64,000 nucleotides of DNA. It comes from Candidatus Nitricoxidivorans perseverans (lineage in GTDB: Bacteria > Pseudomonadota > Gammaproteobacteria > Burkholderiales > Rhodocyclaceae). The stretch is taken from contig CP107246.1 of NCBI GenBank assembly GCA_030246985.1, positions 498,282-562,281 on the forward strand, written 5' to 3'. The notes under the pieces are model-generated. The model saw only the letters and a program-made list of their open reading frames with translations, had not been told where the DNA came from and did no database searches. Of this stretch, positions 51,802-60,691 are shown in pieces. Every line of letters starts with the position of its first letter. The stretch's first letter is position 1. The position numbers and the translations under genes were made by a program.

Positions 51802-53414
51802 TCGGCCGCCGCGCTCGTCAGGGGCAGGCGCACGATCACCCGGCCACCCACACCGGCATCCGCTTCGCCAAGCTCGATGTTGCCGCCGTGGGCGCGGGCG
51901 ATGGCGAGCGCCGAGGCCAGGCCCAGCCCGGTGCCGCCGGCCTTGGTGGTATGGAAGGGTTCGAACAGTCGTTCGCGTGCCTGCGGTGAAAAGCCTGGCC
52001 CGCTGTCGGTGATCGCGAGGCGGGCCTGACCAGCCTCGCTGTTGGCCTCGATCGTCACCACACCATCCGGCCCGCAGGCGTCGCGCGCATTGCTCAGCAG
52101 GTTGTCGAGCATTTGCTCGATCTGGAGCCGGTCGACCTCTACGGGCAGAGCGTCCGACGCGACGACGGCCGCTTTCCAGCGCTGGCCGATTTCGCGCACC
52201 AGCGCGGCGAGGTCGAGCGGCGCTGCCTGCACGCGCACCGGCCGGCCGTAGTCGAGCAGCAATTCCAGCGTGCGCATGCAGCGCTCGCCGTGATGCACGA
52301 TACGGCGCAGATCCTCGGCGAGCTGCGGATCGGCCGGCGGAGTTTTTAGCGCCAGTTGCGCGGTGTTGGCAATCACGGTCAGCGGGTTGTTGATATCGTG
52401 CGCCACGCGCGCGGCGACGCGGCCGATCGCGGAAAGCTGTTCCTGATGCGCGACTTTTCGTTCGAGTTCGCGCAACTGGGCGAGATCGGCGGTCATGGCG
52501 TTGAAGGCGCGGGCCAGGCGCGCCACTTCGGTTTCACCGGGCGCGTCGACACGCTGGCTGAAGTCCCCGCGTCCGACCGCTGCCGACGCCCGCGACAGGG
52601 CCGCCAGCGGTTTGAGCTGCCAGCGCAGTTGAATGGCGAGAAACACCGCCAGCAGCACGCCGCCGCCAAGGAGAATGACGACCAGCACGGCCTTCGCCCC
52701 GGCCAGCGCTTCGCCCACCGTGTCCGGCAAATTCAATTCCAGCGCCACGGGCGGCAGTTCGATACGTGTCGCACCGGATGCGGCTACGCCATCGACCACC
52801 TTCAGCGAAGCCGGGTAGAGCGCCGGCAGGCCGGCGGCCAGCACCTTCTCCAGCGGCCGCGCGACGCGCAGCACGGCGATGGGATTGCCCTCGCGCATCA
52901 GGGGTGCATCGGCCACCAGCCAGGCGTGGCCATCCTCATGCAAGAGCCTGCTGGCGGGAAGACCGTCGGTACGCGGAGCCGCTTTGAAAGTCGGCGCTGG
53001 CGACGCCCCGAAGGAAGTCCCCTTGGGGGACACGGCAATGATCCGGCCCGCATCGCCCCACAGGCTTACCGCCTCGAAGCCGAAGGCGTGTGCGATGCGT
53101 TCGACGGCGGCTTGCGGATGATCGCGCTCGCCGGCCAGATAGAGGTGATAGAAGGTGCTGTTGTTGAGGTCGGCATCCTTCGCCAGCAGCGCGGCAAGGC
53201 TTACCAGGCGCGCGCCCTCGGCATCGACCAGGCGGCGCACCTCATCGCTGGCGCGGACGATCTGCTCGGAGCGCAAGCGCGAAAACTGTCCGCTGACGAA
53301 ATGATCGAGACCGAAGAACAGGGCCGCGACGCCCAGCGCCAGCGCGGCGAACACGGTGGCCAGCAGGCGCACCAGCAGCGAATGGCGAAAGGGGGCGGCG
53401 GTATTCGGTATCAT
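51768..53414 (-). CDS. Membrane sensor histidine kinase, NtrB-like pair of the sigma-54 activator
   Basis: A 548-residue kinase. Helix 1 is at residues 12-35 (LLVRLLATVFAALALGVAAL), a periplasmic sensor part runs to about 235, helix 2 is near AVLVVILLGGGVLLAVFLAI, then HAMP. The DHp His lies in ARVAHDINNPLTVIANTAQL, and the ATPase boxes are LLSNARDA, DSGPGFSP and GGTGLGLASALAI. The sensor part contains the 39-bp repeat insertion. ATG 53414 lies 6 bases from the divergent activator start. Stimulus unknown. Confidence 0.87.
   Translation of the reverse strand: MIPNTAAPFRHSLLVRLLATVFAALALGVAALFFGLDHFVSGQFSRLRSEQIVRASDEVRRLVDAEGARLVSLAALLAKDADLNNSTFYHLYLAGERDHPQAAVERIAHAFGFEAVSLWGDAGRIIAVSPKGTSFGASPAPTFKAAPRTDGLPASRLLHEDGHAWLVADAPLMREGNPIAVLRVARPLEKVLAAGLPALYPASLKVVDGVAASGATRIELPPVALELNLPDTVGEALAGAKAVLVVILLGGGVLLAVFLAIQLRWQLKPLAALSRASAAVGRGDFSQRVDAPGETEVARLARAFNAMTADLAQLRELERKVAHQEQLSAIGRVAARVAHDINNPLTVIANTAQLALKTPPADPQLAEDLRRIVHHGERCMRTLELLLDYGRPVRVQAAPLDLAALVREIGQRWKAAVVASDALPVEVDRLQIEQMLDNLLSNARDACGPDGVVTIEANSEAGQARLAITDSGPGFSPQARERLFEPFHTTKAGGTGLGLASALAIARAHGGNIELGEADAGVGGRVIVRLPLTSAAADQARPKVEAPR
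52992..53030 (-). repeat. 39-bp exact copy of the REP-like unit, inside the kinase gene
   Basis: The reverse complement of this segment equals 50678-50716 base for base. In the kinase it is read in frame as SPKGTSFGASPAP, in the periplasmic sensor part; in modC the same unit is read in a different frame as PQGDFLRGVASAG. Confidence 0.8.
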
Positions 53415-53420
53415 CACGGC

Positions 53421-54776
53421 ATGAGTGTAGCCCAGCCCGCCACGGAAACTTTCGATGTCCTGATCGTCGAGGACGAACCCCACATCGCCGCCATCATCAA
53501 GCGCATCGTCGAGAGTGCGGGGGCTTACCGGGCGCGCATGCTGATCGACCCCAATGACATGGACGCCGCGCTCGACCCGCTTCCCGATCTGGTATTCACC
53601 GACCTGTCGATGCCGGGCCTGGATGGCTTCGAGGTGATCCGCCGCATCCGGGAACGCGACGCCGACCTGCCGGTGGTGGTGGTGAGCGCCCATGCCAGCC
53701 TGGAAAACGCCGTGCGCGCGGTGAAGGCAGGGGCTTTCGACTTTCTGGCCAAACCCTTCAAACCCGAGTCCGTCGAACTGATCCTGGCCAAGACCGAGCG
53801 CGACCGCGCCTTGCGCCGCCGCGTTGCCGCCGCCGATCCTGAACTCGCGGCGCTGCTCGGCGAAAGCGCCCAGATGCGGCGTGTGCGGCAATGGATCGCC
53901 ACCGTGCGCAGCACGCGCACCAACGTGCTGATCGAAGGCGAGAGCGGCACCGGCAAGGAACTCGCCGCACGCGCCCTCCACGGCAAGCGCGGCGCCTTTG
54001 TCGCCGTGAATGCCGCCGCGATTCCCGAGGGGCTGGCTGAAGCCGAGTTGTTCGGCTACCGGCGCGGCGCCTTCACCGGCGCCACGCGCGACCATATCGG
54101 CCTGCTGCGCGAAGCGGATGGCGGCAGCTTGTTTCTCGACGAGGTGAATGCCATGCCGCCGGCCCTGCAAGCGAAGCTGTTGCGCGTGCTGGAAGAAAAG
54201 CGTCTGCGCCCGGTCGGCGGCAGCCAGGACGTGGCGACGGATTTTCGCCTGATCTGTGCCGCCAACGTCGCGCTGGAAACCCTGGTCGCGCAGGGCGGAT
54301 TTCGCCGCGACCTCTACCATCGCATCAACGTCCTGCACCTGCGCCTGCCGCCCTTGCGCGAACGCCGCGAGGACATTCCGCATCTGGCCGAGCACTTCCT
54401 GCAACGCTACGCGCGCGCCCACGGCCGCAACTGTCGCCGCCTTGCGCCGGAAGTGCTGACGGCGCTGAATGCCGCCCCCTGGCCAGGCAATGTGCGCGAG
54501 CTGGAAAACGTGGTCGAGCAGGCCGTCGTGCTCTGCCCGCCGGAACGAACCGAACTGCCGGTCGATGTGCTGCCACCCGCGCTGGGCGGGCGCGGCTGGG
54601 CCGATTCCGCCGCGCCGGAACGCGATACCCCGCTGGCGCTCGCCGAAGTCGAGCGCCGCCACGTGCACGAAGTGTTGCGCCGCACCGGCGGCAACAAGTC
54701 CGAGGCGGCGCGTCTGCTCGCCATCGACTACAAGACCCTGCTGCGCAAGCTCGCCAGCTCTGGCGAAACGCCATAA
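53421..54776 (+). CDS. NtrC-family sigma-54-dependent response regulator
   Basis: A 451-residue activator. The receiver has VEDEP, the phospho-Asp in LVFTDLSMPGLDG and Lys in KPF; the AAA+ core has Walker A GESGTGKE, the sigma-54 contact GAFTGATRD and Walker B GGSLFLDEV; the C-terminal Fis-type helix-turn-helix is GGNKSEAARLLAIDYKTLLR. It lies just upstream of a -24/-12 promoter and the beta-propeller gene, the likely target. Confidence 0.92.
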   Translation: MSVAQPATETFDVLIVEDEPHIAAIIKRIVESAGAYRARMLIDPNDMDAALDPLPDLVFTDLSMPGLDGFEVIRRIRERDADLPVVVVSAHASLENAVRAVKAGAFDFLAKPFKPESVELILAKTERDRALRRRVAAADPELAALLGESAQMRRVRQWIATVRSTRTNVLIEGESGTGKELAARALHGKRGAFVAVNAAAIPEGLAEAELFGYRRGAFTGATRDHIGLLREADGGSLFLDEVNAMPPALQAKLLRVLEEKRLRPVGGSQDVATDFRLICAANVALETLVAQGGFRRDLYHRINVLHLRLPPLRERREDIPHLAEHFLQRYARAHGRNCRRLAPEVLTALNAAPWPGNVRELENVVEQAVVLCPPERTELPVDVLPPALGGRGWADSAAPERDTPLALAEVERRHVHEVLRRTGGNKSEAARLLAIDYKTLLRKLASSGETP

Positions 54777-54883
54777 CCGGCGCGCCGAGGCAGGGCAAAA
54801 CGCCCACACAGAAGCGGGCCTTTCGGGCCAGTCTGCGCCTGGGTTTTCATTCGACTCAATGGCTTGCGGCGGCGTTCGGCAGC

Positions 54884-54899
54884 CGGCACGCAAGCTGCA
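54884..54899 (+). promoter_or_regulatory. Sigma-54 promoter of the beta-propeller gene
   Basis: CGGCACGCAAGCTGCA at 54884-54899 fits TGGCACGnnnnTTGCA with GG (54885-54886) and GC (54897-54898) exactly 12 bases apart; two positions deviate. Transcription would begin near 54910, 54 bases before the ATG, and an AGGAGGAAT ribosome site follows. CATT/AATG arms at 54848-54861 may be part of an upstream activator site. Confidence 0.72.
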
Positions 54900-54963
54900 T
54901 TGATTCCAGTCGAGCGCAGGCCCGAGCCGCGCCGCTATCCGAAAAATCATCAGGAGGAATCCC

Positions 54964-56217
54964 ATGAAGCTATCCCTGCCCAGGCTGCTGACCGCATCGT
55001 TCGCCAGCGTTGCCGCCGCCGGTTCGATAGGCGTTGCCAGCGCCGCCACCGCCGCCGACGTCAAGGTCACCTGGCCGAGCGTGATCGTCCACCTTCACGC
55101 CGGCAACGGCAAGGCCTACCTGGTCGATCCCGCCACCGACACGGTGGTCGCCACGCTCGACACCACCAAGGGCGCCGCCCTCGGAGCCACCACGCCGAAT
55201 GGAACCAAGGTCTATGTCGGCGCCGAAGCCGAGAGCAGCGGCGCCGTCACCGTCATCGACCTGAAACAGCGCAATGTGGCCGCGCGCATCCATACCGGCA
55301 CCCGTCCCAAGCATCCGTCGGTGAGTCCCGATGGCAAGTGGGTGATGGTCAATCACTGGGGCCTCGACAACGGCAAGCTGCGGGTGTCCTTCATCGACAC
55401 GGCCAGGGACCGAGTCGGCGAGAACGTCGAGATCGCGGTCGCCGGACAGGCCAAGGGGCCGACCTCTATGCACAACGCCTGGAGTTACGACAGCAAGCTG
55501 GCCTTCACCGTCGACCGGGTCGACGACAATCTCGTGGTGATCAATGTCGGCGACTGGTCGGTGAAGAAGATCAAGACACCTTCCAAGCCGCACTACGTTT
55601 CGCCCAGCCCGGACGGCAAGGAACTGTGGGTGACGGTGGAAGGCAAGGACGCCGACAAGGAGCGTCCCGCTGCGCTGGTCTATGACCTGACCAAGGCCGA
55701 CATGCCGATGATCGCCCGCGTCGACATGCCGCTCAAGAATCAGGGCGTGATCGAGGGCCACCACGGCAACTTCACCCAGGACGGCCGTTATTTCTTCATC
55801 CTCAATCGAGGTCCAGGCAGCAAGGCCGAGGGCAATGAAGTGGCGGTGTTCGACGCCAAAACCAAGAAGTATGTTGACCGCACCGACACCGGCAGCAGCG
55901 GCATCGGCCACACCTACAACACGCCGGATGGCAAATACGCGGTGGTGACCAACTACGGCAACAACAAGATATCCATCATCGATGCCAAGACCTTCAAGCT
56001 GGTCAAGGATCTGACCATCGGCAAGGGCCGCATGGGTCATGTTGCCTTCACCTCCGACAGCCGCTGGGGCTATGTGTCCAACGCCGGCGACGGCAACCTG
56101 CACAAAATCGACATGAGCACGCTGGAACTGGTCAAGGAGATCCAGACCGGCAATGCCGCCGGCGGCACGCAGGTGTTGAACGTCTGGACCAATATCTTCG
56201 AAGAATTGCCGCGCTGA
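54964..56217 (+). CDS. Secreted YncE/YVTN-type beta-propeller protein
   Basis: A 417-residue periplasmic protein. The signal peptide ends near VASAATAAD. The body is a seven-bladed propeller with repeated blade motifs: GKAYLVDPATDTVVATLDT, GTKVYVGAEAES, GKYAVVTNYGNNKISIIDAK and WGYVSNAGDGNLHKIDMSTL. Relatives bind heme d1, nucleic acid or quinohaem partners, so no function can be assigned. A good sigma-54 promoter and the adjacent NtrC activator imply tight induction by a specific signal. Confidence 0.8.
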   Translation: MKLSLPRLLTASFASVAAAGSIGVASAATAADVKVTWPSVIVHLHAGNGKAYLVDPATDTVVATLDTTKGAALGATTPNGTKVYVGAEAESSGAVTVIDLKQRNVAARIHTGTRPKHPSVSPDGKWVMVNHWGLDNGKLRVSFIDTARDRVGENVEIAVAGQAKGPTSMHNAWSYDSKLAFTVDRVDDNLVVINVGDWSVKKIKTPSKPHYVSPSPDGKELWVTVEGKDADKERPAALVYDLTKADMPMIARVDMPLKNQGVIEGHHGNFTQDGRYFFILNRGPGSKAEGNEVAVFDAKTKKYVDRTDTGSSGIGHTYNTPDGKYAVVTNYGNNKISIIDAKTFKLVKDLTIGKGRMGHVAFTSDSRWGYVSNAGDGNLHKIDMSTLELVKEIQTGNAAGGTQVLNVWTNIFEELPR

Positions 56218-56272
56218 GTTGTCCCTCATCAAGCGTGGATGGCGGTGGGGCCCAGTTGGCTTGGTCCTCGCC

Positions 56273-56306
56273 GATTTTCTGCTGGTGGGACGGCACTGCT
56301 TGCCGC
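56273..56306 (+). repeat. 34-bp direct repeat, left copy (right copy 57513-57546)
   Basis: GATTTTCTGCTGGTGGGACG and on to 56306 recurs at 57513-57546 with two mismatches. The copies flank the EamA transporter gene and 1.2 kb in total. The rest of 56218-56456 holds no gene I can support. Confidence 0.75.
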
Positions 56307-56456
56307 CTCATGGGCGCGAATCGGTGGTGGCAGTGATCGGGGCGCGACGTGGGAGGTTTTACGGGGAAGATCGGTACGAAATCGACGATTGTCGGCCTAC
56401 ATTCTCGAGCCGGACATCCCCCAGCCGAAGGACGGCCGGGTGATGGAGCTATACCC

Positions 56457-57335
56457 TTAGCCTTTGCGTCGAGTGCCAATCACGAGGGCGATGCCCCCAA
56501 GGATTGCCAGGGAGCCAAGTGTCAGGCGAGGCGTTATCGTCTCGCCGAGAAAAAGCACACCGCCGAGCGCGGTCAGCACGGGCACGCTGAGTTGCACGGT
56601 GGCTGCGTGCGTGGCGGTCAATCCCGGGAGGGCGGTGTACCAGATGGCGTATCCGACTCCGGAGGCGAGTGCGCCCGACGCGATCGCGGAGGTGATTCCC
56701 GGCCAGTCTGCGGCAAGCGGTATGGGAGCGATGATGACCAGCGCCAAGGCCAAGGGAACGGCGCGCAGGAAGTTGCCGGCCGTCGCTTCGATGGCACTGG
56801 TGGTGCCGCGACCGCGCAGGGAATAGACGCCCCAGGCGGCGCCGGCGACGATCATCAACGCGGCACTGAACGGCGGTGGCGCGGTCAGCCCCGGCAGCAG
56901 CAGCCCGATCAGGCCGGCGATGGCGAGCAACAGACCGAGTATTTGCGCAATGCGGAGACGCTCTCCAGACCAGATGCCATAGCCGATCATGGTCAATTGC
57001 ACAGCGCCGAACAGCAGCAGGGCCCCGACGGCGGCGGATAGCTGCAGGTAGGCATAGGAGAATCCGGCTGCGTAGGCGAAAAGCGCCAGGGCGGAGCGCC
57101 AGCTGCCAGCAGGCGGGCGGGGGGCGTTGCGTTGTTGCCACCAGACGATGAGCAGCAAGGTGATGGCGCCGGAGGCGATGCGCACGCCGGTAAAACTGGC
57201 GGCGTCGATACCCGTGCCTCGTAGCGCGAGGCGGCAGAGGAGCGAGTTTGCCGCAAAGGCGGTCATAGCCAAGGCGACTAGCAGGAAAAGCCGGCTGCTG
57301 TACGAACCTGGGGTAGGCTGCGGCGCTGAGTTCAT
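56457..57335 (-). CDS. EamA/DMT-family transporter
   Basis: A 292-residue inner-membrane protein with ten predicted helices in two EamA halves (FLLVALAMTAFAANSLLCRL to about 140, then GAAWGVYSLRGRGTTSAIEA to the end, with TVQLSVPVLTALGGVLFLGE). Start ATG 57335; the frame is open to 57536, but those codons come from the repeat region. Such transporters export amino acids, nucleotides or drugs; the substrate is unknown. Confidence 0.87.
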   Translation of the reverse strand: MNSAPQPTPGSYSSRLFLLVALAMTAFAANSLLCRLALRGTGIDAASFTGVRIASGAITLLLIVWWQQRNAPRPPAGSWRSALALFAYAAGFSYAYLQLSAAVGALLLFGAVQLTMIGYGIWSGERLRIAQILGLLLAIAGLIGLLLPGLTAPPPFSAALMIVAGAAWGVYSLRGRGTTSAIEATAGNFLRAVPLALALVIIAPIPLAADWPGITSAIASGALASGVGYAIWYTALPGLTATHAATVQLSVPVLTALGGVLFLGETITPRLTLGSLAILGGIALVIGTRRKG

Positions 57336-57455
57336 GGTTTGTCTCCGCAAGGGTTGTATATTTCTTGTCGGGTACGACGGGATCAAAGCAGCGGGTCCGG
57401 TATCTGAATCGCCGGGAACCGCGCGGATGGGCGCCCGGTTACCGTCCGCAAGCGG

Positions 57456-57500
57456 CGACGTGAGCACTCCCGGTGTTTCTTGCAGGGAGTGCTTGCGTCG
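57456..57500 (+). repeat. Strong imperfect inverted repeat beside the 34-bp direct repeat
   Basis: CGACG-TG-AGCACTCCC (57456-57471) faces GGGAGTGCT-TG-CGTCG (57485-57500): a 9-bp and a 5-bp stem separated by a TG/TG internal loop, with a 13-base loop. No T-tract follows. The intergenic stretch 57336-57623 holds this hairpin and the right copy of the direct repeat and no gene. Confidence 0.6.
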
Positions 57501-57512
57501 TCGGCGATTTAA

Positions 57513-57546
57513 GATTTTCTGCTGGCGGGACGGCACTGCTTGCGGC
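57513..57546 (+). repeat. 34-bp direct repeat, right copy
   Basis: Matches 56273-56306 except at two positions (T/C at the 14th base, C/G near the end). It lies 12 bases after the hairpin. Confidence 0.75.
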
Positions 57547-57623
57547 TCAAGCGAGCAACAGCAATGCTTGCATGTCCTTCGTCATATCTATTCAGTAATA
57601 TGCTTACCGTGGAATCATATCAG

Positions 57624-58883
57624 TCATGTTTTCGCGGCGGAACCCTGTGTCCGGGCCTGTCGTTTATCACCGACGCCGGACTGACTCAAACGCGGAAACC
57701 ACCGCAACATGCGAAAGTCGCCATGGATCAGTCCGTGCGCCACCAGGCCTGCAGCCAGCCCCCAGAATGCCCCACCCAGGCCGAACAGCGTGATATTGGC
57801 CGCGGTCGCAAGGAAGGTGATGAGCGCCGTTTCACGCCCGCGTAAATCGACCAGTGCGGTGGCAAGGCTGCCCCCAATCGCCCCGAGCAGGGCAAGACCG
57901 GCCAGCGTGGTAATGAAGGTCGGCGGCAGTACCACGAACAAAGTCGCCAGCGTCGTGCCGAAGGCGCCAACGAGGACGTAGAAGACGCCGCAGGCGAGGC
58001 CGGCGATGTACCGCTTCCCGGATTCTTCGTGCGATTCCTTGCCGGTGCAGATCGCCGCCGTGATCGCCGCGACGTTGAAGGCATGCGAGCCGAACGGCGC
58101 CATCAACAGCGAGCCGAATCCCGTCACGGTGAGGATCGGATTGGCACTGGTCTTGAACCCGTCGTTGCGCAGTACCAGCATGCCCGGCATGTACTGGCCG
58201 GTCAACGTGATGACGAACAGGGGGATCGCGACGCTGAGCAGCGCGGTCATCGAGAAGGCGGGGGGCGTGAATACAGGCATGGCCAGTTCCAGAGCCACGG
58301 TTCCGAAGCTGACCTGTCCCATTCCGAGCAGGAGTGCGATGCCGGCGATCAGCACGCCGACTATCGCATAGCGTGCGGTAAACCGGCGCAGCAAAGCATA
58401 GGTGAGAATCAACGCGCCGACGAGCAATGGGTCCATGCCTGCACTGCCAAATGCGCCAATACCGAAGCGCAGCAGAATGCCGGCGAGCAACCCCGCGGCG
58501 ATACCGGGCGGAATCATTTTCACGACCCGCTCGAAATAGCCCGACGCCCCCAGCACGATGAAGCCGACGGCGGACAGCATGTAAGCGCCGATCATTTCCG
58601 CGTAGGGTGTATTCGGCAGTACGGCGATGAGGAAGGCCGCGCCCGGCGTGGACCAGGCGGTGATGATCGGCTCGCGATAGCGGAAACTCAGCCAGGCGCC
58701 CGTCAATCCGACGCCGATCGAGACCGACCAGATCCACGAAGCTGTCTGCTCCGGACTGAGTCCTGCCACCTTCGCCCCCTGAAAAACCAGGATGAAGGTG
58801 CCGCCGTAGTTGACGATGACGGAGATGAGCGCCGCGATGATCGGGTGCGTCAAGTCCGCAGGCCGGATGGAAGCGGAATTCAT
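57624..58883 (-). CDS. benE: Benzoate/H+ symporter family transporter
   Basis: A 419-residue inner-membrane protein with about twelve helices. BenE marks are visible: YGGTFILVFQGAKVAGLSPE at the N-terminus, AWSTPGAAFLIAVLP in the second helix, LTGQYMPGMLVLRNDGFK and APFGSHAFNVAAITAAICTG. No aromatic-degradation genes lie in the window, so the true substrate may differ. It is divergent from the MocR-type gene, which is probably its regulator. Confidence 0.9.
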   Translation of the reverse strand: MNSASIRPADLTHPIIAALISVIVNYGGTFILVFQGAKVAGLSPEQTASWIWSVSIGVGLTGAWLSFRYREPIITAWSTPGAAFLIAVLPNTPYAEMIGAYMLSAVGFIVLGASGYFERVVKMIPPGIAAGLLAGILLRFGIGAFGSAGMDPLLVGALILTYALLRRFTARYAIVGVLIAGIALLLGMGQVSFGTVALELAMPVFTPPAFSMTALLSVAIPLFVITLTGQYMPGMLVLRNDGFKTSANPILTVTGFGSLLMAPFGSHAFNVAAITAAICTGKESHEESGKRYIAGLACGVFYVLVGAFGTTLATLFVVLPPTFITTLAGLALLGAIGGSLATALVDLRGRETALITFLATAANITLFGLGGAFWGLAAGLVAHGLIHGDFRMLRWFPRLSQSGVGDKRQARTQGSAAKT

Positions 58884-58937
58884 GCGTCGTGTCCTTGAAT
58901 GGGATTGGGTTGCATGGCGCGCAGAATGCCTACAAAA

Positions 58938-58979
58938 TGGCCTCATTGAAATATCCACTTGCGTGAAAAATAGAGGCCA
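58938..58979 (+). promoter_or_regulatory. Candidate operator between benE and the MocR gene
   Basis: TGGCCTC at 58938-58944 and GAGGCCA at 58973-58979 form an inverted pair with A- and T-runs outside the arms, in the 166-base divergent region. MocR regulators bind such intergenic regions and often repress themselves. Inference only. Confidence 0.35.
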
Positions 58980-59049
58980 CTTTTCTCGTTGTCCGCCTGT
59001 TAGTAGATTTGCAGGCGTGAGTGGCGTTGAAATAAAACAGGAGCCCTGC

Positions 59050-60627
59050 ATGAAAACTCGTGCCACCGCTTATCCGATCTGGAACCGCTTTCAGCGGTCG
59101 CCTGATGACCAGTTGTCTTTGCGCGAGCAACTGGTACGGTTCTTTCGCAAAGGGGTGGCCGACGGCACCTTGCAACCCGGCATTCGACTGCCGGCCTCGC
59201 GCGTGCTGGCGCAGGAACTTGGTTTATCGCGGATTACCGTCTCCGGGGCTTATGAGCAACTTATCGCAGAGGGCTTTCTGGAGGCGCGTCGGGGTGCCGG
59301 TACTTATGTGGCGGCACGGATTGCCGACCAAAAGTCGCTTTCATCTGCGTCTTCGCCTCAGGAACGACAACGCGCGCCTGTTTCGGTACGGGCGCGTCGT
59401 CTGGTAGGGGTGGATTCAATGTCAATGGCGCGTGCGGCATGGCCACTCACGCCCGGTCTGCCGGCACTGGATGCGTTTCCCTATGCGCTCTGGGGCCGCC
59501 TCGAAGGTCGCTTCTGGCGTCGCCGGCCGACTCCCGATCTCTCTTACGGCGATCCCCAGGGCTTTCTGCCGTTGCGCGAGGCCTTGGCGGAGTATCTGGG
59601 CGCCGCGCGTGGCGTTGTCTGCAATGCGCACCAGATCATCATCGCGCCTGGTGCGCAAGCAGCGATTTCGATTGCAACGCTGGCACTTACCGATATTGGC
59701 GATCGCGTCTGGGTCGAAAATCCCGGATACGATGCCGCTTACCGTAGCCTGGTCCTTGCCGGGGTGGCTGCGGTGGGCATCGGTGTCGATGCCGAAGGCA
59801 TGGATGTTGACGATGGACGGAATCGTGCTCCCGACGCACGACTCGCAATGGTGTCTCCATCGCATCAATACCCGATGGGCGTCACCATGAGCCTGGCACG
59901 GCGTCTCGCGTTGCTGCAATGGGCCAATGATGCCAACGCATTCATCCTCGAAGACGATTACGACAGCGAATTTCGCTATGAATGTGCGCCGGCGCCCGCG
60001 CTCAAGGCGCTCGATGGCGACAACGGATGCGTGATTTACATCGGCACGCTCAGCAAGCTGCTCGCCCCCGGTCTGAGGCTGGGCTTCCTGGTCGCCTCCG
60101 ACGACTTGATCGACGCGCTATGCGCAGTACGCAATGGTACTGACCACCGCGTTCCGATGCCGCTCCAGGCCACGGCGGCCGACTTCATCGGCAATGGTCA
60201 CCTGGGCGCGCACATTCGGCGGTCGAAAGTGCTCTACACCGAACGACGAGCTGCGTTGCTGTCCGCGATCAATTCGGAAGGCGGCGGATGGCTTACCATG
60301 CCGACAGCTTCGACCGGGCTGCATCTGGTCACCGAGTTGCCTGATTATTGCAACGATCAGGCGCTCGCGACGGCCGCGCGGATGCGGCAGATTGGCGTTA
60401 CTCCCTTGTCAGGATATTTCGTCGATCCCTCCAGAACAAAACGACAAGGACTGCTGATGGGATTTGGAAATACTCGTCCGGAATCGATGAAAGGGGCGAT
60501 TCGGACGCTATGCAGTCTGATCGAATCAGGAGGCGATTCGTCAAGTATCTATTCGGGAAATGATAGATCAAACCTTTTTGGCGCACCTGATCCTTGCGGT
60601 TGGATGGGCGGTTTACTACGGAACTGA
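59050..60627 (+). CDS. MocR/PdxR-type regulator (GntR helix-turn-helix fused to aminotransferase fold)
   Basis: A 525-residue protein. The GntR winged helix covers residues 20-85 (QLSLREQLVRFFRKGVADGT, RVLAQELGLSRITVSGAYEQ), a linker follows, then a type I aminotransferase domain from about 130, with SPSHQYPMGVTMS and the PLP Lys in GTLSKLLAPGLRLGF. GC content is lower than in the core genes. Its divergence from benE suggests it controls that gene, with PLP or an amine as cofactor ligand. Confidence 0.9.
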   Translation: MKTRATAYPIWNRFQRSPDDQLSLREQLVRFFRKGVADGTLQPGIRLPASRVLAQELGLSRITVSGAYEQLIAEGFLEARRGAGTYVAARIADQKSLSSASSPQERQRAPVSVRARRLVGVDSMSMARAAWPLTPGLPALDAFPYALWGRLEGRFWRRRPTPDLSYGDPQGFLPLREALAEYLGAARGVVCNAHQIIIAPGAQAAISIATLALTDIGDRVWVENPGYDAAYRSLVLAGVAAVGIGVDAEGMDVDDGRNRAPDARLAMVSPSHQYPMGVTMSLARRLALLQWANDANAFILEDDYDSEFRYECAPAPALKALDGDNGCVIYIGTLSKLLAPGLRLGFLVASDDLIDALCAVRNGTDHRVPMPLQATAADFIGNGHLGAHIRRSKVLYTERRAALLSAINSEGGGWLTMPTASTGLHLVTELPDYCNDQALATAARMRQIGVTPLSGYFVDPSRTKRQGLLMGFGNTRPESMKGAIRTLCSLIESGGDSSSIYSGNDRSNLFGAPDPCGWMGGLLRN

Positions 60628-60691
60628 TCCGGATCGATCGTCAGTTGCCATATTCTCCGTGTCAAGCCGGTGTCGCAGGGATCGGGGGCTC

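Noticed and set aside
54805-54822. Terminator after the NtrC gene (GGGCCTTTCGGGCC)
   Set aside because: The arms pair over only four bases and no T-tract follows.
53415-55070. Upstream extension of the kinase frame on the minus strand
   Set aside because: It mirrors the NtrC activator gene on the plus strand; kinase homology begins at 53414.
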